From Durusdinium trenchii (taxonomy: Eukaryota > Sar > Dinophyceae > Suessiales > Symbiodiniaceae): DNA of 64,000 bases. Where the stretch lies: contig CAXAMN010026683.1 in assembly GCA_963970005.1 (NCBI GenBank), forward strand, positions 520,452 to 584,451, in the 5' to 3' direction. Shown piece by piece: positions 1 to 13,406 of this stretch (position 1 is the first letter of the stretch; each line of letters begins with the position of its first letter). The position numbers and the translations under genes were made by a program. The notes under the pieces were generated by a model that worked only from the letters and a program-made list of their open reading frames with translations, ran no database searches and had not been told where the DNA came from.

Positions 1-3000
1 ACACTACCCCTGCCACTCTCAAAAACCGCTCCAACTGGGCCGTCTTCCGGCGCCGATGAGGGAGTTCGTCCCGTGCTATGCGACGCCGAGGCATCGATGT
101 GGAGAAGTTCGGTACTGAACGGTTTCGCTCCTTGAAGGATTTCTGGCTCGACCTCACGGCCAAGGACCATTCAACGGCGTCCCCGACCCACGTCATGGTT
201 CGCAGCGATGGTTCGCAGTCGCCAAATCGTTCAGCACATCGCTCAAAATGGGCTTGATCGATGACTTTGTATACTGTATTCACTAAGTTTTGACTCACTG
301 AACAGTTGCTTGCCTTAAACAGAGAATGGATGGCTACGCCGGCAAGCAGCAACACGGATCGCTCAAAACGGCTCCGTTTGGAGATGGGAGCGGATTCACA
401 TCGAATGGTCTCCCTGTGGTGAAAGCCACCTGGTCTGTTGTGTGGATGTGGGAGCTGCATGTTTGACCAAGTCTTCCCATTGCCTGTAACAGTCGGTAAA
501 CAATGATCACTGATCACTACTTTTTTTTGATGTCGGCCTGCAACCAGGCCCCATCGACCCAATCTATGAACCAATTAGCTCACAGAGTTCTTCCCTCATA
601 CCAGCACCCGACTTCACAGGTCACGACCTGACAAGAGGGAAAGTCTCCAAAAGCTATCATTTTGGAGACCTCTAGAGTTGGGTGCTGGTAGAGAACTTCC
701 TCAGACCTCTCAGTCGCCCTCCTGCCCCGCTCCTTCGATCCGAACCGGCGCTCCTTCGATCCGAGCGGCGATCCGAACCGCCCCGCCCGCAGGAGTCGCT
801 GCTGCAGATGTCCGGCGGGAAGCCGTTGCGTCTCGCAGACTCCACGGTGGGGGGACTCGGTGCGACTCACTCGGGCAAAGGGTGGAGGGTCCAACGCCAC
901 GAAGGACACGTCCAACGACACGTGCAACGAGTGGATTCACGTGGAACGACATGTGCAACGAGTGGTAAAAACGCCTAGCTGTTGGGTCTGATTCGGCGCT
1001 GCTGGTCCGAACCTCCGGCCTTTGATGTATTACAAACTGATTTCAGGGAGTGTAGATATCCACTCCTCAGTCCTCACGCGCTCTGAGCCCATTCAGCGTA
1101 TCCACTCCTGAGGCCCACATGATCGTCCAGACCCACCTCATTGGACCCCAAACGAAAGCTCTTGGGTACGTAGATCGAAGGTCAGAAAACAACGCAGAGA
1201 AGTGGGGCGTCTTCCTTCCCCCCAGTGTTTCGAACAACATCTCATTCGCTACATCAGAAGAGAGGTGCGGTTGGACTGATTGGGCAGGGATCGGCCGGAA
1301 GCACCTTGGCAATAGCCATTAACGGCGGGTCTCTTTCCAGCCATCCCCGCCGCAGCTTTGGCTCTCGCCCCATAGCTGAGATATGAATACCGAACTCACA
1401 CCACCCATGTCACAGCGCCAGGTCGTGTCACAGCTCCCAAGAAGCAACATGGCTTCATTGTGTAAAACGTCTTAGACAGGAAAGCCTCCCAAAACTAGCA
1501 CAGCTCTCAGCTAGCAACATGTCTTTGGTGGAAAGTTAACCACAAACGCTCAATAAGAAGGGCCCATAGTGGTAAGGCTTCAAGATGTTGATATTGATAT
1601 GTTTTTTTGAGGTCGCTGAATCAAGGCGCAGAAGCATGGCACAGAAGGAGGTCACTTTCTGCAGATACCCCCCCCGAGGTGAGGGCGGTGACACCACTCT
1701 GTCCAAAGGGTCCCTTCTTTCCGCAAATCTCAGATGTCCTGTAGGTGTGGAGGATGTGCTTCAGAGAACGCCCTAAGCGAACGATGCAGGGGTCTACGAT
1801 CTTGTTTCTACCCCAAAGACTGCTTGCCATTGGGCATCCCGAACCTAGCCATGTTAGCTGGCTTCAAGGCACGAAGGGAAGGGAAGAAGGGAAGGAAGGC
1901 ACGAGATAGAGGTGCTGAAGCCAGGAGAACTGTGGCAAAGAAACGGTGCTGTAGGAGCCATCTTTCCAAACGCCACCCCGGTCAGTAGTGAGGCTGGCAG
2001 AAATTCTGAAAAACAACACGTTTTGAAGCTTGCGGATTCAACAGGGGTGCTGAAATTTGCGGTGTGCCAGATGACCTGCCGCCAAAAAATCGTCATAACC
2101 TTAAAGATGCTCTTCAGCAGCAGCTTCCAGCATCACAACACCTGGACTTCAAGGGTCTCGGACCGTCCGTGGCGGTCTCAGGGTCTGTCGGTGGTCGGTG
2201 GTCGGAGGTCGTCTTTTGGTTGAAGGACCTGGGCCGGCCCAGGTCCTGCAAAGCAGATCAAAGGGCCTGGTCCAGTTTGCAGTTATTATTGCTACTGTAT
2301 ATACTGTAAACATTCCTTTGTGCCAGACCCAAGTTTGATGCTTCTTTGCTTTCGTAGCACCGCTTTCAGTCAGCAGATCGATTTCAAGGCATCTCAGCGT
2401 ATTGGATTCAGCGGAGGAATTGGCTCGACTGAAGGTGGGACAAAGACCATGCAAACTCAAAAAAATAGTGGTCCCCAAACTTCAACATAGTAATGCCACA
2501 TAGTAACTTCAACTATGTAATTCACAACCAGCACGGGCATACACTACTTTAGAGATGTCCAGGTCCAGGACGGTTTTGGACACCGGACCTCAGCAGGTCG
2601 GGTGGAGCTGGACGCAACAGACGCTCAGGTGGATGTGTCGCACCAGGAGCAAGAGCGCATCCTGTGGCTTGGGTTTTTCAGAGGAACCGAGAATCGGATT
2701 GATTCTTTTTCTTTTGGGGTACAGGACGGCTTTTGGGGGGAAGAGTCTGTTCATGAAAACACATTGGAGCTTCGCGCCAAAGTATCCAAAGATTTGTGAA
2801 ACGACTCGTTCGCAGAAAGCAACCGCTCAGTCACTTCTCTTTGGATGCCTTCGGTTTCAGAATTCCTAATTAGATAAATAATTTGTTGATATTTGTTGTA
2901 CAAATACATCATGGTGTGGAGATACCCACAGGTGATTCTTGTACTTCTTTCATCATGTACAGTTCCCTGACCTTGAAATCTCACTCTTACTCTCCAGTAC

Positions 3001-5872
3001 CCCCAGGAGCGTGAAAAGACATGTCTGCCAGTTGCTGTGTCGCGCACGTGTTTTTCTTTTTGGGTGGGAAGCTAGCCGCTAGCCCTATCTAGTAGAGTAC
3101 ATGGTAGAGGTTAGGGATCGAACAAAGGGTGATACATGTTAAAATTACGCACCCACACCACACCTGATTGGTGGGCTTTTTTTGCTACCTGCTACCCCAC
3201 CCCTCCCCCCCCCGCCCGTCCCTCCAAAACAGTCACAGAGGGGCGTGCATTCTTTTTTGTTTTGCTTCACGTCCTAAACCAATGAAACTTAATTAAACTG
3301 TTTGGTAGCATCACAAACTCCCCCCCAAGTTTACAATGAGATGTTTTGTTCAAAGACGAGCTTCTTCTTGAGTCTAACCCCTCTTCACGTTTCATATATG
3401 GGTGTTTGCCGGCCGATCAATTGAAGGACACTTGCAGAGCCCTGGAAGGAACATACACATTAGCAACCCATGTGGTTCCCCCGAAATACCTGTGGACTTT
3501 GCCCAATGCTGGTCTTTACCAAAATCCGAAGCTCCACCCACCTTTTTTCACCACTGTTCTTGTTGGGTGTGTCCCAGTAAACCTGTAACAGTCGCTTTTC
3601 CGCATTCGTCACTCTTTTTGAGACGGCCTCTAGGACCTAGCCATCATCATCCACTCCCACGGAATGAATGAGAAATTATCCCCAAACGTCGGAACTGCGA
3701 ATGTCGCTTGTCCCCTCCGGACACAGAGGAAAGCAAAAGCTCTTGGCAACACAGAGGAAAGCTTCCGGATCTCAAGGAACACGTTTCGCTTGCAGACGGT
3801 TGTGGATCTGCGTGGGGTCGGCAATTTCAGAACCAAGCATGGGGTGTCACATCCTCCTCTTGATCTTACATGGACTGCCCTGCGCAATTCAGTTTGAAGC
3901 CACGGAAGTGCGAAGCCGGCTGCGACAGCAAGCGTTCCGGGCGGCTTGCAGCGAGATGAAGCGGATTGGCTGGCCAAAGTCTGCACCAGATTGCCAGAAT
4001 GTAGGAGCCTCACGTGTCAGAGGCGTGAGACGTTGAGCGCACATGGCAAAACAGAATATTGCCCTACAAGGTAAGCAAAGGTTGAGAACGTGCGCCAAGA
4101 AGAAGGGCAGTGACGCGCGCAGAAGTCGGCAGGCACTGTGGCCGTTCACGTGAGGCAATTTCACCATAGATCTATGTTCTAGGAAGTTACTTTAACTTAT
4201 TCTCTGTCTCCTTATAGTTGAAGTACTGAGCCTCTTTTCCACCAAACTGCTCTTGAGGTGCAAAGAGTACTCCTCGAGATGAACTGAAGCGGAGCGAAGT
4301 CTCAAAAACAGCTGGGCTGAGATGTTTCTAAGCGTGCTAGACGAAGGTTATCTGAATGCATATGATATGGACACTTGTCAAATTGCCAAAAACACCAGGC
4401 AGCAACGGTAACCCAAGACTTCGGCGGAAACTGCCGGAGTCCGTCCTAACAGTTATAACAGTCCTCTTCACAAACCTCGCGCATCACGCACACGAACAAC
4501 ACACCACGGCCATAGGATTACCACAAAAATGCACACCTAACCCTCGTGCCTAACCCTCAGGCCCGCCCTCCTTGGCAAACCCTTACCAGACCAAATTTGC
4601 CTCCGATGCTCCACTGGAACCTCTTCCTCTGCCGGACAGATCCCCTTACCGCCGTCTGCGTCGGTGGATTCCATTGGGGGGTGGAACCTTTCGGAGTCCG
4701 CGGGAATCCAAGGAGTGAGGTGGAAGCATGGTATCTCTGTGCCAAAGAGCAAGCTGGTCACTTGGCGTCGCGATCTCCGAATTTTTTTCGGGAGCATCCA
4801 ATGTTTCAGAACGCTGATTTGATCCAATGGACACGTTCCGGATTTGGTCATTCTGTTGATGTTTGATGCATGTGGGTCAAAACCATGGTCAGCATGCTTA
4901 CTGGCAATAGTGTTGACTGTACATAGCTGGGGATGCTGGGCAAAGGGTGACATGACAGTATTTGGACTGGCCTTCTTTTCGGGTTCCGATCTCCACAGGG
5001 TGACCTGTATGGTCGTGACATATGGATTTTTGATGCTGGAGTCAATACATAACACCACTCCTGGTCGTGTTTTTGGGAGGCTTGGGGCATCCTTGCTTCG
5101 CCTTGCTTGCCTGGTGACCCTCCCACCTGGCAAACCAAAGACAACCGTGAACGAACGCGAGCACAGCGGGGCCGACAGACCCACTTTGGGGTGAACGGAC
5201 CAGTCCCTCTCTCCGTGCAGTTTCCAGAGCGTTTGCCCACTGCGTGGCCCTGTGCTCACACGGAGGTGTGGAGTGGCTGCCACTCGAGGGGATCAAGTGA
5301 CTCAGCTGTTCGGTCTGTGGATGTGGCAGTTTGGGGGGGTCGAGGGTCAGGGCATGCTAAGCCGAAAGATTTCTTCAGTCAAAGATGGTTTTGTTTCACA
5401 TGATTTCTGAAAGAAGTGTGCATACCTACAATGATCAACAGAAACGATGAATTGGTTGGAAGGGGTTGGAAGGTTTGGAGTGAGAAGTTTAACTTTTTAG
5501 TGACTCTTCAGTGTAAACTGTGAATGTATAATTTGTTCAACTCTTTCTCTTTCCACCCCGCAAGCTTTTTGACCAGTGCGACCTTTGTCCTTTGGCGCCT
5601 TTTTTAGGAGGCGAAGCCAATCCACAGAGACGGGGCGAGGTGGTCGCTGTCAGGGGCGACAGCGGCCCACGTGGTTTTGGTCATCCTTGGTTGTCGACCA
5701 GACAGGTTTGTGGTCCCAGTTGTTCCCTTGGCTCAAACATAAGTATATACCCCATTTCAATCCATTTCACCCAATGGGATTCCATGTGTTCCACCATGAG
5801 GTTTGTGGTCCCATTGTTTGTCCTAACATGTCCTTTTCGTTCGGGTGCCAGCATGGCCCGAAAATGCTGGTC
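1..5872. other. No convincing gene
   Basis: Only short ORFs of random composition on both strands. Contains two fragments of the foldback family (482-511 and about 3580-3595) and CCATCATCATCCAC near 3642, a word that recurs near 10970, 24380 and 38740. Confidence 0.6.
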
Positions 5873-5913
5873 AAGGCAGGCAGGACAGGCAGAACCGGCA
5901 GGACAGGCAGGAA
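5873..5913. repeat. Tandem GGCAGGACAG 10-bp repeat
   Basis: About four imperfect copies. Related 10-bp repeats lie at 7601-7628 and 7755-7775. Confidence 0.75.
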
Positions 5914-7600
5914 GAGCAAAAAAGAGGTGCCCACATTGGATCGGACAATTGCATATTGTAAATGTTCATGATTCATCATGCACTAATCCAATGATGTGAA
6001 CATGGAGCACTATCACTGAAATCATCCTGGTTATATACATGGAGGTCACCACCTGTTTGGTATTGAGAGAATCATGGTCTTCCTTTTGCTAGCTAGTGCA
6101 TTCTTTCGCGGACATCGAGCTTGATCCGTCCGATGCCACTCACAAGGAACCGCTCCGGGAAGAACTCCATGCTCGGTTGATCTTACCGGTGGCCTTTAGG
6201 GCGCCAACGTAGCTTGCTTCAGTGAGTTCACTGCCTGGTCAAGCAGGTGGAGCCAGTGGATCTAAGATCAGTGTTCAGTATTCAGTTTCTGACAAGCTTT
6301 CTGAATCCACTGGATTTCAGTCCAGATCCCCAAGGAACTTTCTCTTCATGGATCTGGGTTATGAGGATGAAGCGGAGTTCGAAGATGCCGCCCGGTGGGG
6401 ATGCAGATGAGAGCATGAAGATGGGCTCCGCATGATGAGGTGTATCTAGGCTCCGGGCCATGGGTGAAGAGTGGCGATTCCTTGTCGAACCTTCATCCGG
6501 GTAAACCTTGACCACCTCGAAGCCAGGGCAGCGCCAGGGGGCGGGTGTTTGCTTTTGGGTGTGTGGTGCGTAGAGGGAGCAGATTCGATTGATTGGACCA
6601 GGCTTTCCCATGTTTGGATGCAATTGGGTATATTTTTTGATCAATACGGGTGAAATTACGTAGATGATCGTAGATGAGACATGATGAGAAGAGAAATCGG
6701 GTCACAGATTGCTTGGGTCACTCATTTTGAGACAGATCCACATTATTCATGTGGGTTGATCAAGATTTCAGATGGACCTGCAGTGAACTGAGGATGCACC
6801 GTTGCCACCCAACTCCACCGTTGCTAGCGCCACTATCCGGGGAGCACCAGCTGGATCAACTGACCATCAAATCGGCCCAAATACGGGCCGACTTCCTTAC
6901 ACGAACACGATCATGTGATATTGTGTGATCCAAAAGTGATCTCCCAACCAATTCATCATCCCCAAATAGTCCGCAAGCTTGTTACTCTCCCACTCACATG
7001 GATGTGGAATGGCACCCGCTGTTGGGTCTTAACCATGGTCTTCCCAACCCACTATGCCATGTGATCTCCAGGTCCTTCGTGTATCTCCAGGTTCCAACCC
7101 TCCAAGCCACGCTCCGCTCCCCGCGCACCGCTCCTAAGGCGATCCACGGCTCCTTCGAGGACTCTCTCGGTTTTTGGGGTCGGAGACCAGGCATTGAGTC
7201 TCAGCAGGGTGGAAGGCACGCAGCGCGTGAGTTCGAGAGGTTGAGGGATGAGGGAAGAACTCACCTCCCAGGACCCTGTCGGGGTGTCTATTTATCCCTT
7301 AGCTGTGATTCGGGGTGTCCATTCACCACACATGGGGTGTCCTGGTCTGTTTTTCGACTCCGTTCTCGCTGCTGGGTACATCCATCTCTTCAGGCCGACG
7401 CACGGCCGGCTAAGCCACTGGTGACGTGGAAGCGATTTCGGACGGGACGCGACACGGAGAACACGGTCGCAGAACGTGACCCAACAGTGCTTTTGTTCTT
7501 GAAGAACAGGATGCTCCTGTGAGCATTTGGTGAGTGTTGAAGACACTTTTTGGAGGGTTCTCATGAAGTGGAGGGTTTGGCCTCAAGACATATGGAACGA

Positions 7601-7628
7601 GGCAAGACGGGCAAGACGGGCAAGACAT
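7601..7628. repeat. Tandem GGCAAGACGG 10-bp repeat
   Basis: Nearly three perfect copies, similar in rhythm to the 5873 array. Confidence 0.8.
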
Positions 7629-9958
7629 GTGTACAAGCGCCGCGATTCGGGTGAAGAAGGATGAAATTCATCGGCAAGCATTCCAAGAATTCATGGAACC
7701 AGTTGGGTTTGTGGTTTGAAACAGGTCTCTGGTAGGTGTCGCTGATGGATTGACAGGCAGGACAGGACAGGCAGACTCTTGTGTTTTTTCCACGTAGGAG
7801 TTCCTTGCAGCCTTTCCACACATGGAGGTCAAAGACATGGAGGCGACTCCCTACGTACTCCGACTTTGGTGTTTTGGAAGGGAGGACACCTTTGCGGGGG
7901 ACCGCGGTGGAAGGGTGACCGTGGCTGGAGCAGAAGAAGACAGAAGACCATCTGGAGAGTTTTTTGATGGGTGTGGGAACATTGGATCTTTTGAAAGGAG
8001 GCTTACAGGGCGTGGATCCGGAATATTCAGGGCCATGATGTTCGTTAAGCAAGCGCGCTTGCTTCAGGGTTTCGGGTTCGGAGCAGGCGGGGCCTGGTGT
8101 GATACATCCCGTTGCCTGGTGGGTTTCGGAAGAAGCTCTTCCTCAGAACCATATTTATATCACAAGAAAGCAACTCCCACCTTCCCTTGACCAACATCCA
8201 CACCCAACTGCCACTCACTCCCAGACCCAGCTTTCCCCTCTGCCCTTCCCCCCTAGAACCCGTGCGGGCAGCCCCCCCCGCATGCCCCACACGCACCCGG
8301 AATGGCAGGGGAAGCCGCAATTGCGGATCTCGCTGCCCGACACTCCGCCGCGGCCACGGAAGTTGACGCTGACGGTGAATTCCTCGCAGCAGCTGTTGGC
8401 AGCTTGACTGTTTTTTCGGACACGGAGAGGTGTGGAGACGGTGGATGCGATGTGGGGTGGTGTGTGGAGTGGGGGAAAATGTGATGTTCTGTTGGGGTGT
8501 TCTCAGAGTTGATTGATACGACGTAAGTTTCTGGGCGTTTTTAGGGAGCCAAGAGAGCCAAGAGCTTGGAGGTTGACTGAGGAGGTGGCTGGACGAAATG
8601 GGTTACTGTATTGGAGAATCAAGTCACATGGCACCTTGGAAGATTCCTGCCAGGTTCCTGCCACTGACTCATGAAACTACCACAGTTCACAGTAGCGCAA
8701 AATTCATCGTCCATATCCTGGAATTAAATCCTCCACTTCAACACTACTCGATCAGTACCGTTTCTATTTTAACCTTCCACATATTGCTACATTTGCTGGG
8801 CATTTGCTGTATCTTCTCTTCCTGCCAAATGATTGCAAATGTCACTCAAAAGTGATGTTCTTACCACAAATCCTCAGACCTGAACCTTTAAGTGGAGACG
8901 ACCTGTTGCCTTCGCAATTCGATTGCTCCAGCTGGAGATTTGCTCCGGCTCCGTCTCCTAGACTTGCCTCGACCTCCTAGACCTGCCTCCCTCGCCGCTT
9001 TCCCTCCCTCCCTCGCGGCGACCTCCGGATCAGGACACCACTCTGCTGAAAGATGGGACACTTGGAAGCCGATCGGATCGACATCGTAAGGAGTGGTGAG
9101 CGAAGGGTCGGACAAAAACGCCGCGCGCCGAGGTTGGAAGGCAACTTGAACGGGTCGCACATGTTGTAAGGGATCACATATGGGGTCCTTGGCAGATTGG
9201 ATCAATGATTTCATGTAAAGTTCAACATCATCCATTGCTTGAAACTGGTGCGTTCATTCAGTCGACCCAGTTGTGACTAGACCTCTTCAGTCCCATCTGA
9301 GTCGATGTTGCATGGTCTTCCCTCTCACATCTGACAGAGGTCGATGTTGCTCCATGTCGACGGATCCTGCAGGTGTTTGGTTTTCAAGCACCCCAGCTTC
9401 GACCTTTTTAAAGCACCCAAACAGCACTCGTGTGTGAAGACCGCCGGAGACCAAAAGCAAAGCTCGCAGAGACCGGCGACTTTGGGGCAGAACGCGCGGC
9501 GACCACGCTGCCATGACGGATTGGATCAGCCGCGTCGAGGAGTGGAGCCTTGGAGAAATGTGGCACCGGGAGGCACCGGGCACTGGACGAACCCTGGACA
9601 TCCAGAGAACGCACCGATGGGAGTATGAGTTTTTTTGGGGGTGAGATTGCAAGCATGAAACACAGTTGAATGAGGAATTGGATGGAAGACTTGGATGAGG
9701 TTTTGTAGGGTTCTGGCATGTTCTGGCTAACCAAAGACCTTTCAGGATGGGCACAATCGACGGAACATGGGCAGAGGCTGGAGGCTAACAGTTGACCTGA
9801 TCCAATCGATGGATCTGACAATGGCCTAAACTGGCAGTTCATCAGCAGGAAGTCCTTCCGAAACCAACCTTGCAGACGAACATCTTTAAAACACATGATG
9901 CTACTGTTACTACTATATGTTGTCTCACCAGGAGAATCCTGATTGATCAAAAAAGAGC

Positions 9959-9996
9959 TATGTAGATCTACTATGTAGATCTACTGTAGATCTATA
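9959..9996. repeat. Tandem ATGTAGATCTACT repeat with internal palindromes
   Basis: Three near-copies of a 13-bp unit, each containing the palindrome GTAGATCTAC. Confidence 0.8.
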
Positions 9997-11737
9997 ATAT
10001 GTAGAACATGTTCGAACATCCATGGTCGAAAGAAACGAATCTAGTTGGAACGGGCCTGTTCCATGTGAATTTTTATGATCACATCATATTAAACCAACCA
10101 AATCCACTCACCCCCTTTATTTATCTCTATATGTTGCGGTCTTTCTCCCAGGCTTCGACACCTGGCAGAGCGCCTGGCGAGCGAGCTGTCCTGGAGTCGC
10201 CTGGTGGCGCTGGGGGCCTGTGGCCTCGCAGGTCCGACCGCTTTCCACCGCGGTGGACCGCGGGGAGCGCCGGAGGTCCAGCGAAGAAGGTCGTTTGGGG
10301 TCGGAAGAGTCTGAAGCGAAGGGTGTGAAGCGAAGCATGGAAGGTCCAACTGGGCCGATATTGGGGGACCCTTTTAGGCATCCAAAAGCCCAAGATGGAA
10401 TGCTTTTAGGCTTCAGACGGCATGACTTCTCCTGATTGTTGGGCATTTCGATCATTTTGTATCCAGGAAGATGCCGGGTGTTTATGAGTTCTTGTTTGTC
10501 CCATCGCCATCCAAAAGCATCTAAAGGCGAAACCCTCCATAGCCTCAACCTCTCGTCCGACGTTTGCCTCCATCGTCTGACAGGGCAGATCTTGTGGTCG
10601 CACTACGGCATTTTGTGGCATAAGCGGCTGCCATATCACGACCTGGGTCCGCCCATCATAGGACATACGAGGAAGGTCTTTCAGGAGTCCTTGGAGAACT
10701 GGGGTCAGCGTATCATGAAAGGCAAGTGCCTGGGATGAACATCGACGAAAAGGGACATCTTGGGGTGTTTTCACGGAAAGGCTTCGGTGAAGATGGTCGC
10801 TTCCAATGCTTTTCTCTGAGAGATGTTAGCAAGGAACTCCCTTGCTGTGTTCCGATCAACTTGCTGCATCCAAGAATCTAGAGGAACCGGTCAAACCCCA
10901 AGCATATGCACAATTTGTATCAATTTATATATCATAGGGCATTCTAGGGTGCGACCTGCAACCTAAGCATCATCATCCACTGGGCCCTGGTCATGGGATA
11001 TGCCTAAATTTACAATTTGGCAACAGAGGAAAGGCCTAGGAGCTGTGTCATCCTCTGAATGGCGTTTGCTCGCAAAACAATTGCTGCTGCTGAAGAAGAA
11101 GTGGCAGCTGATGGTTCCGTGGCTTCGCTGATGCTTCCCCTCAGGCCGGTGTTGCTCGCGAACTACCTCTTCACCAATACCGTGGTCATCCGCCATGAGA
11201 TCTACATGAAGCACGTCCACCGGGCCGAGCTCGACGGCGGGGATGTCGGCAGTTGGGCAGTTGGGGGATGTTGTGTTGGGCCATTTCTTGGCAGAAGCAG
11301 GCCCTTGAAACTCCTGTTTGGAGAGGCGTTCGGTCGCCTTGCAAGCAGCTGCGGTCTGCATGCGCCCCCGCTCCTAACGGGAGGGTCGAAACAGCCTGAT
11401 CGACCCGACACGCCGACCACCGATCTCTGCACCGGTGTTTGGAGACTGCTTCGCCTGGTGAGGGGCGAATCCACCGGAAGAAGCGGACCATCCCCCTTGG
11501 TTATCCCATACTGAAATCCTGGGGGTTGACCCCACCGATTCAGAAATTATTCCATTTCAAAACAAACTCTTGGGATAGCATGTCAGGTAGAGCGCAGGAT
11601 TTAACAAAATGGCTCCGACTGGGCATGCTGGATTATGTAAAATGGGGGTGCCAAGGTTGTTCACAGGGTTGGGCGCAGGAATCCAAAAAGAGGTTGGGCG
11701 CAGGAATTTACTGAGAACTTGTGGTCAGGGAGGGCAC

Positions 11738-11797
11738 AGGATTTTAATACATAAACTCCTGTAGATCAACTCCGGCCATCGGTACCAAGGGGATTGA
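11738..11797. repeat. Dispersed 60-bp repeat, copy 1
   Basis: Begins AGGATTTTAATACATAAA and ends in a GGTACCAAGGGG stretch. It is about 88% identical to 13346-13406. Confidence 0.85.
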
Positions 11798-12320
11798 ACT
11801 CCTGTAAAATATCAGTGGCTGCCACGTAGAATCCTTCTTGATACATTTTATGTATTTCCTCGAGCTGCTGCCACAGGTGCTCATCCTTCTTGCCCCCTTG
11901 GTTTTCGAGCTGCTGCCACAGACTCGTTGCCAGAGTGGGTCTATGGCAGCATTCACCCATTCAGTGGCAAGGGTCTCATCAAAGCGTTTCATCGCCTGAT
12001 CTAATTGACGCATCATCACCAGCAGCAACAAGCTGCCGAGCAAAGGCCCTGTGACTGAGAACTCGCTGGCCTTTGATTCGGTGCCGCTGGAGGAATTGAT
12101 CACGAGCAATTGGGTCATCAGGCAGAAGGTGAACTGGCATCCATTGATTTGTGGAAAGAACATGGCTGTCTTGGAGAGATGCGGTTGCCAGCAAAATGCA
12201 CCATGTATCCTCCGGGGCGTCAGGCATCAAAGATCGGGCAGACAAATCTGCGCTCTGCACGATCGAGTCCACAAAAGAAGCAATGTCTTGAGCGGTCACA
12301 CTATCACCATCACAGTGCAC
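11766..12320 (-). pseudogene. Minus-strand gene relic with one frame break
   Basis: Read from 12320 downward, the frame gives MHCDGDSVTAQDIASFVDS, then SLMPDAPEDTWCILLAT and SHRAFARQLVAAGDD, to about 11980. In a second frame from 11960 it gives LWQQLENQGGKKDEHLWQQL and EEIHKMYQEGFYVAATDILQ, ending at 11766. The second part contains an internal duplication (LWQQLE twice, 16 residues apart). Composition is protein-like in both halves, but I recognise no family. The end of the reading frame runs into a 60-bp dispersed repeat (11738-11797), so the 3' end may be fused to a repeat element. Confidence 0.35.
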
Positions 12321-13345
12321 TATTCTGACAGTGGCTTTTTTGCATCTTTTTGCACGCAGGCATGCAAGAACAGATCTGCGTGCACCAAATACTCACGGCC
12401 GGCTCGCACACGGTCCGGGACAGGATTACACAACTTTAGGCCTCGCTCCTCTGCCTCTACTTGGAATACTACTAGATCTACTGTATTATATAAATTAGAT
12501 ATTACAGTTAGGTTATCATGAAATTCCCCGAATAACAGGATTCCAAAAAGGCCAGCAGCATCAGGAGTTGTGGAATACGATCACAGGCCAATCACAGCCA
12601 CAGAAATTCTCTAAGATTCCCTGAGTAACAGGATTCCACAAACATATTGTCCGTCGTCCAACCCCTCCTCTTTGCGCTAACCATGCACTGAAGACTCCTG
12701 GAAGGACGGCGCAGAACATAGTGGACAATGTGAAAAAGACCAACCGCGTCGAGATCGACAGCTAAAATCTCCTCGCTAACAGGCTTTCTGAATCTTTTCC
12801 CCACGCGCAAGATCACACAAGACCTTCTGTCACCTTCTGTCCATGACACGGCGCAAACAGTTGTCATCTCAGCTTATGCATGAAGTGCTCACGGCTCCGG
12901 CTCAACTTCAAGCCATTCCGCCCCAAGAGCGAAAAACTGAGCTGCAAAACTCAGTTGTGTACTCGGCAGAGCCTTTGCAGAGCCTTTGTGCCCGATACTT
13001 TGCCAGTGATCGGGTCCTTCTTCACAAAAACAATGCCCGCCTTTTCTGGTCGTTTCTGAACAGTCTTGCGGACATGTTGGGTCATTTTTCTGTCCATATC
13101 ACCACCATACTTCAAACGTTTTTCGGCCCTAGGATTTTACTGAGACTTCCTTTCCCTGTGGTAAGGGGGTGCAGGGTTGGGACACAGGATTTTTCTAGAC
13201 ATTGTCGGCGGGCAGGGGTTTGTTGTTTTTTCCTGTTGTCTGACCCGCACTGGTGGACCTTAGGGCACAGGAATTTTCTAAAAACCACCGCCGGGAAAAA
13301 AAGGTTGGGCACCAGTGAAAAACTAAAAGATCACCTTGGACCCAT

Positions 13346-13406
13346 AGGATTTTAATACATAAAATCCTGTAGATCAACCCCTGCCGTCGGTACCAAGGGG
13401 GATGGA
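13346..13406. repeat. Dispersed 60-bp repeat, copy 2
   Basis: Second copy of the 11738 repeat. Its start forms a 7-bp inverted repeat (GGATTTT and AAAATCC around six bases). Several ACAGGAATTT/ACAGGATTTT words precede both copies, which suggests they are the ends of a longer degenerate element. Confidence 0.85.

Larger units (their letters stand above)
5914..11737. other. No convincing gene
   Basis: Apart from the short repeats listed, I see nothing supportable. The ORF at 11059-11514 is open on both strands and has no motif. Confidence 0.55.

Noticed and set aside
4537-5283. 248-codon ORF on the minus strand
   Set aside because: Random-looking composition with no domain; open frames also exist on the + strand over the same bases.
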